The notes under the pieces are model-generated. The model did no database searches and was not told the origin of the DNA. It saw nothing but the letters and a program-made list of their open reading frames with translations. A DNA stretch of 64,000 nucleotides, taken from contig NZ_JAJCVI010000003.1 in NCBI RefSeq assembly GCF_020567525.1, positions 186,001-250,000 on the forward strand. The letters are read 5' to 3'. This document shows positions 15,452 to 23,441 of this stretch, one piece after another. Every line of letters starts with the position of its first letter. Within the stretch, counting starts at the first letter, position 1. A program made the translations under genes and the position numbers. The DNA is from Halorubellus salinus. GTDB taxonomy: Archaea > Halobacteriota > Halobacteria > Halobacteriales > Natrialbaceae.

Positions 15452-16543
15452 TTAGTCGTCTACTGCCTGGTCGGTGCCCCGCCAGGCGTCGTCGAGGGCG
15501 ACGTCGAGCGCCAGCTCCGTGCCTTCGTCGACGGCCCGGTACCGGAGCGGGTCGTCGGCGACCCGCTCGGCGTACCCGAGCGCGGCGAGGTCCTGGAGGT
15601 GCGCGAACGCCTCCCCGGCACCGAACTTCACGTGGTAGCCGGTCATGTCGCCGAAGCGATCGCGCGCGACGGCCCACGGCGTGACGCCGTCGGCGTCGTT
15701 CTCGTCCGCAGCGAGCGCAGCGAGCGAGTCGGCGACGAGCGCGGCGCGTTCGCGGTGGTGTGCACGTAGTTCCGCGAGCCGCGGCGCAAGGTCGAACGCG
15801 GTCCCGTGACCGGGGAGCGCGCGCCAGCCCTCGCCAGCGAGCCGGTCGAGCGTCGTCCGGTAGGCCGCGAGCGGCGTCTCCTGGCGGGTGTCGCCGCCGC
15901 CGACGTTCGGCGTCACCGTCCGCAGCGCCGCGTCCCCGACGAGGACGCGCGAGTCCGCCCTGCTCCCGTCGCCGGCGTGGAGCGAGAACGCGACGTGGCC
16001 GGCGGTATGCCCGGGCGTCTCGACGACCGCGAGCGGCCCCACGGCGTCACCGGCCGCGAGGTCGTTGACCGGCGTCTCGTCGGGTATCGGCGACGGCGAG
16101 TCCGCGTCCCGGATCGAGGCGACGTGCTCGTCGGGTACGCCCCACCGCGAGAGCGCCGCTGCGTCGCGGTCAACGCGACGTTCGCGCTCCGTGGCGTACG
16201 CCGCGACCAGCGGTGCGTCGCGCTCGTGGAGGTGGAGGCTCGCGTCCGCCTCGGTCGCGAGCCGTGGCGCCAGCCCCGCGTGGTCGACGTGCCAGTGCGT
16301 CACGAGCACGTGCCGGACGCCTTCGAGGCCGATTCCGGCCTCCTCGAGGCCACTTCGAACGGAATCGAACGCGACGTCACCGGGCGGTCCCGGGTCGACG
16401 ACGATCCCCGGATCCGGCAGCACCCACGCGCTGTTCCCGCCCTCCGGGCCCGACCCGTACGCCGTCGACACCTGCACGCGCTCGACGCGCTCGCAGTCGT
16501 CGGATTCACTGGCGTCGTCGGTCGTCGACGACTCGTCGACCAC
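15452..16543 (-). CDS. Metallo-beta-lactamase-fold hydrolase
   Basis: 363 residues. The dinuclear zinc motif is THWHVDHAG. Further ligands are the histidine in ETPGHTAGH, the aspartate of VLVGDAAL and the histidine of LPGHG. The C-terminal 100 residues (from about HHRERAALVADSLA) form a helical domain typical of the LACTB2/glyoxalase-II-like subgroup. The substrate may be a thioester or lactone. The GTG start at 16543 follows the aldolase stop immediately (TGA then GTG), so the two genes are coupled. Confidence 0.82.
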   Translation of the reverse strand: MVDESSTTDDASESDDCERVERVQVSTAYGSGPEGGNSAWVLPDPGIVVDPGPPGDVAFDSVRSGLEEAGIGLEGVRHVLVTHWHVDHAGLAPRLATEADASLHLHERDAPLVAAYATERERRVDRDAAALSRWGVPDEHVASIRDADSPSPIPDETPVNDLAAGDAVGPLAVVETPGHTAGHVAFSLHAGDGSRADSRVLVGDAALRTVTPNVGGGDTRQETPLAAYRTTLDRLAGEGWRALPGHGTAFDLAPRLAELRAHHRERAALVADSLAALAADENDADGVTPWAVARDRFGDMTGYHVKFGAGEAFAHLQDLAALGYAERVADDPLRYRAVDEGTELALDVALDDAWRGTDQAVDD

Positions 16544-17392
16544 TCAGTCACCACCTCCGTCGGTCGCGGCGTCCTCGTCGTCGAGCGCGTCGAGGTACCC
16601 GGTGAGACCGTCGCGGAGGTACGCGACGTCGACGCCCGCGACGACGTAGTCCATCCCCCAGCCGTCGCGGCGTGGCGTCGCGTTCTCGTGACTGGTGGCG
16701 AGCGTGCCGACGGCGACCGATCCCGGAGCCGTGGACGCGGCGTCGACGACGGTGTCGACGCTGGCACGGAACGCGTCGGTGTCGAACGCACCGAAGTCGC
16801 CGAGGCGCGCCGAGAGGTCCGCGGGACCGACGAACAGCGCGTCCAGGCCGTCGAGCGCGGCGATGGCGTCCGCGTCGTCGATGGCACCGGTGGTCTCCAT
16901 CTGGACGATGGTCGCGACGTCGTCGTTCGCGTTCGCGACGGCGTCGTCGAGCGTCCGGCCGTAGTCGGCGGCGCGACCGCCGGCGACGCCGCGCACGCCC
17001 TCTGGCGGGTACCGGCTGGCGCGAACGGCCTCGCGAGCGTCGGCGACGGACTCGACCTGCGGGACGAGGATGCCGTCGGGCCCGAGGTCGAGGAGACGCT
17101 TGATCTCCGCGCGGTCGGGACCGCTCGCGCGCACCACGGTCGCGGTGGCGGTCGCGTCCGCGTCGCCGTCCGCCGACGCGGCGTGCTGGCTCGCACGGTG
17201 GTTCGCGGCGTCGACCGCGCGCACGCAGTCCGCGATGTCGCCGAGGTCGTTCTCGGAGTGCTCGCCGTCGAGGACCACGAAGTCGACGGGTTCGGATGCG
17301 AGCACCTCGGCGACGACCGGATGGCCGGCGGTGCACCACGCGCCGACGAGCGCGTCCCCCTCGCGGAGTCGGGCGGCGAAGTCGGGTTGCAT
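16544..17392 (-). CDS. HpcH/HpaI-family aldolase
   Basis: 282 residues, TIM-barrel class II aldolase family (2-keto-3-deoxy sugar-acid or 4-hydroxy-2-oxoheptanedioate type). Visible family features are VGAWCTAGHPVVAEVL, DFVVLDGEHSEND with the catalytic histidine, ILVPQVESVADAREAVRASRYPPEG and the ALFVGPADLSA loop. A low-complexity insertion (SADGDADATATATV) is haloarchaeal in style. The ATG at 17392 is the first that leaves the barrel intact. It is cotranscribed with the metallo-beta-lactamase-fold gene. Confidence 0.82.
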   Translation of the reverse strand: MQPDFAARLREGDALVGAWCTAGHPVVAEVLASEPVDFVVLDGEHSENDLGDIADCVRAVDAANHRASQHAASADGDADATATATVVRASGPDRAEIKRLLDLGPDGILVPQVESVADAREAVRASRYPPEGVRGVAGGRAADYGRTLDDAVANANDDVATIVQMETTGAIDDADAIAALDGLDALFVGPADLSARLGDFGAFDTDAFRASVDTVVDAASTAPGSVAVGTLATSHENATPRRDGWGMDYVVAGVDVAYLRDGLTGYLDALDDEDAATDGGGD

Positions 17393-17471
17393 ACCCGAGG
17401 CGACGGCGTGCAGCGTGAAAAGTGGCTGCGTCGCCGGTGGGCTCTTCCGTGTCGAGCGCGTCCCTTCGGTC

Positions 17472-17648
17472 GTGCTGGGCCTTCGATACTTCGCGTGCGA
17501 GGCGTGCGACGCGGTGCACGCCGACGTCGACCAGCCGGCGGCGTGCGGTCGCTGCGGGCGTCGCGGCGACGCCGCCTTTGCGGACGTGACCGCGACCCTC
17601 GACGACGCGGCCGCGTCGTACTTCTCGCGCGCCGCCGCGACCCGGTGA
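17472..17648 (+). CDS. Small zinc-ribbon protein
   Basis: 58 residues from a GTG start. Two knuckles, CEAC and CGRC, are separated by 14 residues and form a rubredoxin-like zinc ribbon, followed by a short helix (DDAAASYFSRAAA). Small CxxC proteins like this are numerous in haloarchaea and mostly uncharacterised. The start is uncertain, but no ATG gives a better N-terminus. It lies between the aldolase and the aminotransferase. Confidence 0.5.
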   Translation: MLGLRYFACEACDAVHADVDQPAACGRCGRRGDAAFADVTATLDDAAASYFSRAAATR

Positions 17649-17774
17649 CTCGCCGAGGCTACCGGCGCTCGCCCGATATACCGTGACTCCCGTGTCTGCC
17701 GGCGACTGGTCGGTATCCGGCGAACGCCGTGAGGCATGCGAACGGCTTTCACGCGCGCGGTCGACGCTGCGCGT

Positions 17775-18926
17775 ATGCCACCGCTGACGGCGCGCGTTCG
17801 CGCACCGGAGCGCTCCTCGATACGCGTCATGTACGACCTCGCCGAGGCTCACGACGGCGATCTCGTCCGCCTCGAGGTCGGCGAACCAGACTTCGACACG
17901 CCCGGGCACGTCGTCGACGCCGCGATGCAGGCGGCGCGCGACGGCGACACGCACTACACGCCCAACGCCGGCACCGTCTCGTGCCGCGAGGCCGTCTCCG
18001 GGGTGCTCGCCGACCGGTACGACCTCGACTACGGCGTCGACGAGCTCTGCGTCACCGTCGGCGGGATGGAGGCGCTCCTCCTCGCCGTCCTCGCCACGGT
18101 CGGCCCTGGCGAGGAACTGATAGCACCAGGGCCGACGTGGCCGAACTACGAGACGCAGGCCGCGCTCGCCGACGGAACGTTCACCGAGGTCGCACTCCCA
18201 GCCGAGACAGGGTACGACCTCGACCCGGACCTGGTCGTCGACGCGATGAGCGACGACACCGCCGCGGTCGTGCTGACGACGCCGAACAACCCGACGGGAC
18301 GCGTCTGGGACCCCGCGGACTGCCAACGCATCGTCGACGCCGCCGCCGACCACGACGCGTTCGTCATCGCGGACGAGGTGTACCTCTCGCTGTGCTACGA
18401 CCGCGAGGCGCGCGCCATCGCGGAGTACGCGGGCCAACCCGAGCACGTCCTCACGGTCGGCTCGTGTTCGAAGGCGTACGCGATGACCGGGTGGCGGCTC
18501 GGGTGGCTCGCCGGGGACGCCGACGTCCTCGAACGGATCGTGACGGTGCGCGAGTCGACGACCGCGTGCCCGTCGAGCGTCGGGCAGGCCGCCGCCGAGG
18601 CCGCACTCACCGGGCCACAGGCGCCGTTCGAGGAGATGTACGCGGCGTTCGAGGACCGCAGGGACCTCGTCCACGAGCGCCTCGCGGAGATGCCGGGCGT
18701 GACCGCGCCCCGACCCGAGGGCGCGTTCTACGCGTTCCTCGACCCGGGCGTCGACGACTCGCTCGCGCTCGCCAAGCACCTGCTGCGCGAGCACGGCGTC
18801 GTCCTCGCCCCGGGGAGCGGGTTCGGCGACGCCGGTCGCGGCCACCTCCGGCTCTCGTTCGCGAACTCGAAGGACAGGCTCCGGGAGGGACTGGACCGAC
18901 TCGAAGCCGGCCTGTCGACGTTTTAG
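17775..18926 (+). CDS. PLP-dependent aminotransferase, class I/II
   Basis: 383 residues from the ATG at 17775. It shows the class I set: GEPDFDTPGHV (36-46), NNPTG (171-175), the ADEVY cofactor aspartate (D200), the Schiff-base lysine K233 in SCSKAYAMTGWRLGW and the substrate-binding arginine near HLRLSFANS. It is similar to aspartate/aromatic aminotransferases of archaea, but the substrate cannot be specified. An in-frame start 13 codons upstream is less likely because family members begin near MPPLTARV. Confidence 0.9.
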   Translation: MPPLTARVRAPERSSIRVMYDLAEAHDGDLVRLEVGEPDFDTPGHVVDAAMQAARDGDTHYTPNAGTVSCREAVSGVLADRYDLDYGVDELCVTVGGMEALLLAVLATVGPGEELIAPGPTWPNYETQAALADGTFTEVALPAETGYDLDPDLVVDAMSDDTAAVVLTTPNNPTGRVWDPADCQRIVDAAADHDAFVIADEVYLSLCYDREARAIAEYAGQPEHVLTVGSCSKAYAMTGWRLGWLAGDADVLERIVTVRESTTACPSSVGQAAAEAALTGPQAPFEEMYAAFEDRRDLVHERLAEMPGVTAPRPEGAFYAFLDPGVDDSLALAKHLLREHGVVLAPGSGFGDAGRGHLRLSFANSKDRLREGLDRLEAGLSTF

Positions 18927-19138
18927 TGTAGCAGCAAATTTTACATATTCCTTCAGGCAGCGCAGCTGCGTCCTGCCCGGAACGGTGATTGCCATTGAGA
19001 GCGCCTGAAACCCATAATTTCGCATTCAGCGAGCATGGCATTCCATGCCATAGTTCCTGTAATTTGCCTCGACCTGGGTAGAAATCCACGATTTGGCCAA
19101 CATGATTAAGTCAGTAAGAGAGATAATAAGGTTCGACA

Positions 19139-19678
19139 ATGCACAGGAGAGAATTCCTGCTCAGCGCAACCGGTATCGTCGGCGCAACCACAGTCGGATC
19201 GATAGCCTACACGAGCGCGACCGTCGAGCGGAACGTTACCGCGAACGTCGAAGGCGACGACGATGGTATCATCGAACTTACCCCAGGCATACCCGCAGCC
19301 TCGAAGAACAACAGCGGCAATCTCTCACTCAACCTCAACGAGGACCTTAACAAGGAGGGCACGTTCGAGTATGGCAGCTGGAGCGACCCGACTGCAACGC
19401 CGCTGTTCACAATCACGAACAAGGACGACCAGACCCACGACATATCGGTCGACCTCTCGAGTACATCTGGTTCTATCAGAGTGAAACTGTCGCCCCCATC
19501 TGCAAGCGACATCACGGTGAATGACGGAGGCTCTTCGGGAGACATCACGCTGGACGGGACGAACAACACGGCCCAGTCCATCGACGTCGCGCTCGAGATT
19601 GATACGTCGGGCGTCGCCACGGGAACTGATGCGGTCGACGCCACGATAACAATCAACGGGAAACCGGACGGGCAGTAG
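19139..19678 (+). CDS. Tat-exported secreted protein, probable SipW-operon substrate
   Basis: 179 residues. The N-terminus RREFLLSATGIVGATTVGSIAYTSA carries the twin-arginine motif and an h-region. The rest is serine/threonine/asparagine-rich with alternating strand-like segments and no cysteines, like TasA/camelysin-type or DUF1102-like secreted proteins that are matured by SipW-type peptidases. The gene is followed 13 bases later by just such a peptidase. GATTAAGT about 32 bases before the ATG is a plausible TATA. Base composition is lower in GC than in the neighbours. Confidence 0.65.
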   Translation: MHRREFLLSATGIVGATTVGSIAYTSATVERNVTANVEGDDDGIIELTPGIPAASKNNSGNLSLNLNEDLNKEGTFEYGSWSDPTATPLFTITNKDDQTHDISVDLSSTSGSIRVKLSPPSASDITVNDGGSSGDITLDGTNNTAQSIDVALEIDTSGVATGTDAVDATITINGKPDGQ

Positions 19679-19691
19679 GCCGGACCAGCCA

Positions 19692-20732
19692 ATGAACCGG
19701 GGTGCGGTACTCGCCGTGATGGCGTTGGGGATGGTGTTGACGCTCGGCGCGGTAGCGCCGGGTATCGCGCCGGTCGTGGTCGCGACGCCGGATTCGGGGA
19801 GTATGGTGCCGACGGCGGAGACGCACTCGCTGGTGGTCGTGCTCGACACGGAGCCGACGGTCGGCGAGATCGCGCTCTTCGAGACGCCGACGCGTGACCG
19901 CGCGGTCCTGCATCGGCTCGTCGACCGGACCGCGGACGGCGAGGCGTTCGTCACGCAGGGGGACGCGAACGCGGCGACCGACCAGGAAGCGGGCGACCCG
20001 CCCGTACCGCCGTCACAGGTCTACGGGACCGTCCCGACGCTTCTCGGCCAGCCGCTCGTCATCCCGTACGCCGGGCTCGTCCTGACGAATCCGGTGTTCG
20101 CGTTCGGCGTCTGGGCGCTGCTCGGCGCGTCGCTCCTCTACACGACGACGGGCGGGCAGGCGGTCCGCGAGACCGTCGCGGCCGTCCCAGTGCGCGTGCA
20201 CGTGGTCGTGCTCGCGGTCGCCATCATGGTCGTCATCCCGGCGGCGACGGTGGCGGCGCCCGCGAGTGCCGACGCGGAGATACTGACGACGACCACCGCG
20301 ACCGGCGACGACCCCGGCATCGTCGCGCCCGGCGAGGTCGGCGAGCGAACCATCGAGGTGTCCTCGCCCGTCATCTGGGGCCTGGAGACCGTCGCCGAGG
20401 CGGAGGGCGACCTCCGCATCCGCGACGTCGAACCCGCGGGTGGCGGAACGCGCCAGGTGACGGTCGCGAACGAGCCCGTCGAGACCCCGCAAGTGCAGCG
20501 GAGCACCATCACCGTGTACTCGTTCCCGGCGACGCTCCCCAAGCCGGTGCTCGCGGCGCTCGTCGACGTGCATCCGTTCGTCGCCGGGTTCGCGGCCGCG
20601 CTCCCCATCGGCGGGACGGTCCTCGTCGCCGCCGTCCTGTTCATCGACCCGCGACTCCCGCTGCGAGCGAGCCGGAAGGCCATCCAGCGACGGCGGCGTC
20701 GCGAGCGAACCGACACACCCCACCTCGACTGA
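19692..20732 (+). CDS. Archaeal/SipW-type signal peptidase I with C-terminal membrane domain
   Basis: 346 residues. An N-terminal membrane helix precedes the catalytic motifs of the ER/archaeal (Sec11/SipW) type: the nucleophile in PDSGSMVPT, the catalytic histidine in RAVLHRLV, and the downstream FVTQGDANAATDQ box. Residues from about 125 to the end add three further hydrophobic stretches and a luminal beta segment, longer than minimal Sec11. It sits directly after a Tat substrate and before a DUF5305 protein and another exported protein, so it is probably dedicated to processing or assembling these products. Confidence 0.85.
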   Translation: MNRGAVLAVMALGMVLTLGAVAPGIAPVVVATPDSGSMVPTAETHSLVVVLDTEPTVGEIALFETPTRDRAVLHRLVDRTADGEAFVTQGDANAATDQEAGDPPVPPSQVYGTVPTLLGQPLVIPYAGLVLTNPVFAFGVWALLGASLLYTTTGGQAVRETVAAVPVRVHVVVLAVAIMVVIPAATVAAPASADAEILTTTTATGDDPGIVAPGEVGERTIEVSSPVIWGLETVAEAEGDLRIRDVEPAGGGTRQVTVANEPVETPQVQRSTITVYSFPATLPKPVLAALVDVHPFVAGFAAALPIGGTVLVAAVLFIDPRLPLRASRKAIQRRRRRERTDTPHLD

Positions 20733-20733
20733 A

Positions 20734-20847
20734 ATGAACCCACGACAGCTCTCCACGTCCGCATCGCACGCCGCCGAGAGTCCGTCGCTCGCGTCCGCCG
20801 GAGACGCGGCCGACGGGAGTGTCGCGAACGGAGGTGCGTCGCGATGA
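20734..20847 (+). CDS. Candidate 37-residue peptide linking two operon genes
   Basis: An ATG one base after the signal-peptidase stop opens a 37-codon frame (MNPRQLSTSASHAAES at the start) ending in TGA at 20845-20847, which overlaps the next gene's ATG in the ATGA manner. Positions at both ends are typical of translational coupling. The peptide is serine/alanine-rich without a recognisable domain. It could be a real micro-protein, a coupling leader, or an N-terminal relic. Confidence 0.35.
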   Translation: MNPRQLSTSASHAAESPSLASAGDAADGSVANGGASR

Positions 20848-21992
20848 TGGAGTCGTACTCGTGGCTCCGGTTCAAGCACGCGCTCGCCACGAACACGAAA
20901 GCGATCGTCGTCGCGTGCGTCGTCGTCGCACTCTTCACCACGACGATGCTCATGACGGGGTTCGTGACGGACGCGAGCGCGCTCAGCCCGCTCGCCGACG
21001 ACGACGAGGTGACGTCGTTCCACGCGGCGAGCGTCGAACAGCACGCGACCGTCACCGTCCGCAACGACACCGACGCGTACGCGGACGGGGAGACGCTCCG
21101 GGACGCGTCGCTGTACCCGCGCCAGAACGCGAGCGACCCGACCGTGAACGCGAGCGCGACCGTCGACCGCGGGTCGCTCGACGCCCTCAACGTCACACTC
21201 ACGTACACCGCGACGCGAGCCGCCGGCGACGGGAGCGGCTTCTACGAGAAGGACGTCGTCGTCGCGACGGTCGACCGACCGCGGAGTTCGGCGAACGTCA
21301 GCGCCGACCTCCCGATCGAGGACGTGTTCGAGACGCGCGACGACCTGGAAGCGGAGTTCGGCGACGGCGTGTCCGTGTCGGTGTCCATCGCGACGATGGC
21401 GACGTACTCCTACGAGACGCCGACCGGGCGGACGGTCACGCGCACCATCGAGACGGGCGGCGCCATCGAGCCCGTCGGCCAGTTGTACGCGCTCCCGACC
21501 GGGAGCGACCGCGCGACCCACCGCACCGGCCCGAGTCCCGACGCGAACGGTGGCGTGTCGCCGTTCGCGAACTGGCTCGCCATCGTCGCACTGTTGTCCT
21601 CGCTCGTGTTCGGGGTCGCGACGGTCGTGAGCGACCGGTTCATCGACGCCGACGATGTCGCTCGCGAGATCCAGTGGCAGCGGTTTCGCGACTGGGTGAC
21701 CGAAGTGGAGTCGTACACGCCCCAGGGCGACGTGAACACGGTCGAGGTGACGAACCTGAACGACCTCGTGAACCTCGCCATCGACACGAACCGGCGCGTG
21801 CTCTTCCATCGTCCCGTCGAGGAGTACATCGTCGTCGAGAACGACGTGATGTACAAGTTCACACCGGACGTGGGCGAGGACGCCGGAAGCACGGAACTGT
21901 TCGGGCTCCGCAAGGAGGACTTAGAGGAGACCGAGTTCCCGAACTTCGAGAACTTCGAGGCCGCCGAGAGCCGGGAGCGACCAGGGGACTGA
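20844..21992 (+). CDS. DUF5305-type membrane-anchored protein
   Basis: 382 residues. An N-terminal helix (about 20-40, KAIVVACVVVALFTTTMLMTG) is followed by an extracellular beta-rich domain containing NVSADLPIEDVFETRDDLEAEFG, a second helix (about 236-258, FANWLAIVALLSSLVFGVATVV) and a cytoplasmic domain with DLVNLAIDTNRRVLFH and YIVVENDVMYKF. This layout is that of the haloarchaeal DUF5305 family, which recurs beside SipW-like peptidases. The exact role is unknown; it may assist assembly of the secreted partners. Confidence 0.75.
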   Translation: MMESYSWLRFKHALATNTKAIVVACVVVALFTTTMLMTGFVTDASALSPLADDDEVTSFHAASVEQHATVTVRNDTDAYADGETLRDASLYPRQNASDPTVNASATVDRGSLDALNVTLTYTATRAAGDGSGFYEKDVVVATVDRPRSSANVSADLPIEDVFETRDDLEAEFGDGVSVSVSIATMATYSYETPTGRTVTRTIETGGAIEPVGQLYALPTGSDRATHRTGPSPDANGGVSPFANWLAIVALLSSLVFGVATVVSDRFIDADDVAREIQWQRFRDWVTEVESYTPQGDVNTVEVTNLNDLVNLAIDTNRRVLFHRPVEEYIVVENDVMYKFTPDVGEDAGSTELFGLRKEDLEETEFPNFENFEAAESRERPGD

Positions 21993-22010
21993 CGACGAGG
22001 TGAGTCACTG

Positions 22011-22904
22011 ATGCCACGACGACCCCCTCGCCGCAGCGGGGGAACGGGCCGCCGGAACCTGCTCGCAGCGGTCGCGACCAGCGTCGCCGGCATCGGACTC
22101 GGCCTGAACGTCCTCGAACCCGAAGCGTACACGTCCGCGGTACTCGGACGTGGGGCGAACGTGGCGGTCGCCGACGACCCGAACGCCGTCCTCGGCCTGG
22201 AGGGCTTGACCGATACGAGCGTCACGCCGACGTTCACGAACCGGTCCTCGTCGACGATGGACGTCACGCTGGACGCCGTCGAGTCCGGTATCGAGTGGGA
22301 CGTCGGCGACGATGGGACCTACGCCACCGACCCTGTCACGTTCACTGTGGCGAGTGGTTCGACGACCGAGGTCGCTGTCAAGGGCGCCGACGAGGTGACC
22401 GCCGACATCCAGGCGATCCGCGCGTCGAACGGCACCACGACGGGTCGCATCGAGCTCCAGCGCGTCATCGACGTCCCGCAGTCGAACGTCGTCCAGGAGA
22501 TCCAGGGGAGCGCCAAAGCCGCTGGGAACAGCGGGAAGTACGAGTTCGAACTGGAGAACACGGGGAACGTCGACGTGAGTCTCGTCGCCGTGGGCGTGAA
22601 CGAGACGACGAACCCGGACGCCACCCAGGTCGACGGCGGCGGCATCCTCCTCGCGGCGGGACAGTCCGTGGTCTCGAGCGAGATACCCGTCGATAGCAGC
22701 GATCCGAGCGGTGATACGCGAGTCGACTTCGACCAGTCCGTCGCGTTGAACGCCGGCCAGACGAAGTCCTTCGAGTTCGACCGGTTCCGGGATATCGACG
22801 GGAAGAACGCGAAGATGAAGGGCGAGGACCTCAGGGTGACGTTCTACTTCACCGACGGAAGCGCCGGCGTCGTCGAACTCTGTCTGAACGGGTGCAGTTT
22901 CTGA
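22011..22904 (+). CDS. Exported protein of the SipW-like operon (DUF1102-like)
   Basis: 297 residues. The N-terminus GRRNLLAAVATSVAGIGLGL is a twin-arginine-like signal. The body is beta-rich with repeated TFTVASGSTTEVAV-like strands, a YEFELENTGNVDVSLVAVGVNET segment typical of CARDB/DUF1102-like adhesin folds, and a C-terminal pair of cysteines (ELCLNGCSF) that could form a disulphide. It lies 18 bases after the DUF5305 gene and is the last operon member. Confidence 0.65.
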   Translation: MPRRPPRRSGGTGRRNLLAAVATSVAGIGLGLNVLEPEAYTSAVLGRGANVAVADDPNAVLGLEGLTDTSVTPTFTNRSSSTMDVTLDAVESGIEWDVGDDGTYATDPVTFTVASGSTTEVAVKGADEVTADIQAIRASNGTTTGRIELQRVIDVPQSNVVQEIQGSAKAAGNSGKYEFELENTGNVDVSLVAVGVNETTNPDATQVDGGGILLAAGQSVVSSEIPVDSSDPSGDTRVDFDQSVALNAGQTKSFEFDRFRDIDGKNAKMKGEDLRVTFYFTDGSAGVVELCLNGCSF

Positions 22905-22914
22905 CGGCGCTCGC

Positions 22915-22976
22915 GCGGTCGGTTCCTTCGAACGTCGTCGCTCGTGCGGTCGGTTCCTTCGAACGTCGTCCCTCGC
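22915..22976. repeat. 31-bp tandem duplication with TTCGAA cores
   Basis: Two adjacent copies (22915-22945 and 22946-22976) beginning GCGGTCGGTTCCTTCGAACG, differing at only a few bases. They lie between the secreted-protein stop and the convergent DUF7344-like gene. Function unknown. Confidence 0.7.
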
Positions 22977-23008
22977 GCTCGACGGGACTCGCGCCGGTCG
23001 CGGCGCGC

Positions 23009-23374
23009 TCAGGACTGGTACGCGAAGTCGGCGACGTCGTCTACTGCCGAGGGTTCGAACCACTCGTCGCCCGTTATCGGGAGGTCCTCGCAGACGACGA
23101 TGCCGTTCACTGGGTCGTAGTCGAGGAACCCGTGTGCGTCGAGCTTCGGGAGGACCGAGTGATGGAGGTACACCTCGACGTCCCGGTCGCCCCACGAGCG
23201 GTCAAGCGGTGTTCGTGGCCCGGACGCCGCCTCGATAGCTTCGGCGAGCGTCGACCGATCCCATGGTTCTTCGGCTGTTGTGAGAATCGCGAGCACTCGT
23301 CGTACCAGCGGTTTCCCAAGGGTCGACCATGCCACGTCGTCTGGCGTCCGTCGAACCCCGTACTCCACTGTCAT
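23009..23374 (-). CDS. DUF7344-like winged-helix protein
   Basis: 121 residues from the ATG at 23374; a GTG five codons upstream is less likely. The pattern LGKPLVRRVLAILTTAEEPWDRSTLAEAIEAA, then VEVYLHHSVLPKLDAHGFLDYDPVNGIVVC, is the compact winged-helix seen in haloarchaeal DUF7344 proteins. These are probably DNA-binding, but targets are unknown. It sits just downstream of the Bat-type sensor regulator on the same strand. Confidence 0.65.
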   Translation of the reverse strand: MTVEYGVRRTPDDVAWSTLGKPLVRRVLAILTTAEEPWDRSTLAEAIEAASGPRTPLDRSWGDRDVEVYLHHSVLPKLDAHGFLDYDPVNGIVVCEDLPITGDEWFEPSAVDDVADFAYQS

Positions 23375-23441
23375 CACTATCCCGAACACGCCTCGGACGC
23401 ATGAGCGTCTTACCGGAACAAGCAGGCTTGACAGCGAACCG

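Noticed and set aside
16548-19025. 825-residue minus-strand frame and the MRNYGFQALSMAIT start near 19025
   Set aside because: Mostly antisense to the aminotransferase and out of frame with the aldolase. The about 35-residue upstream piece in the lower-GC gap has no recognisable domain and is only noted as an unexplained remnant.
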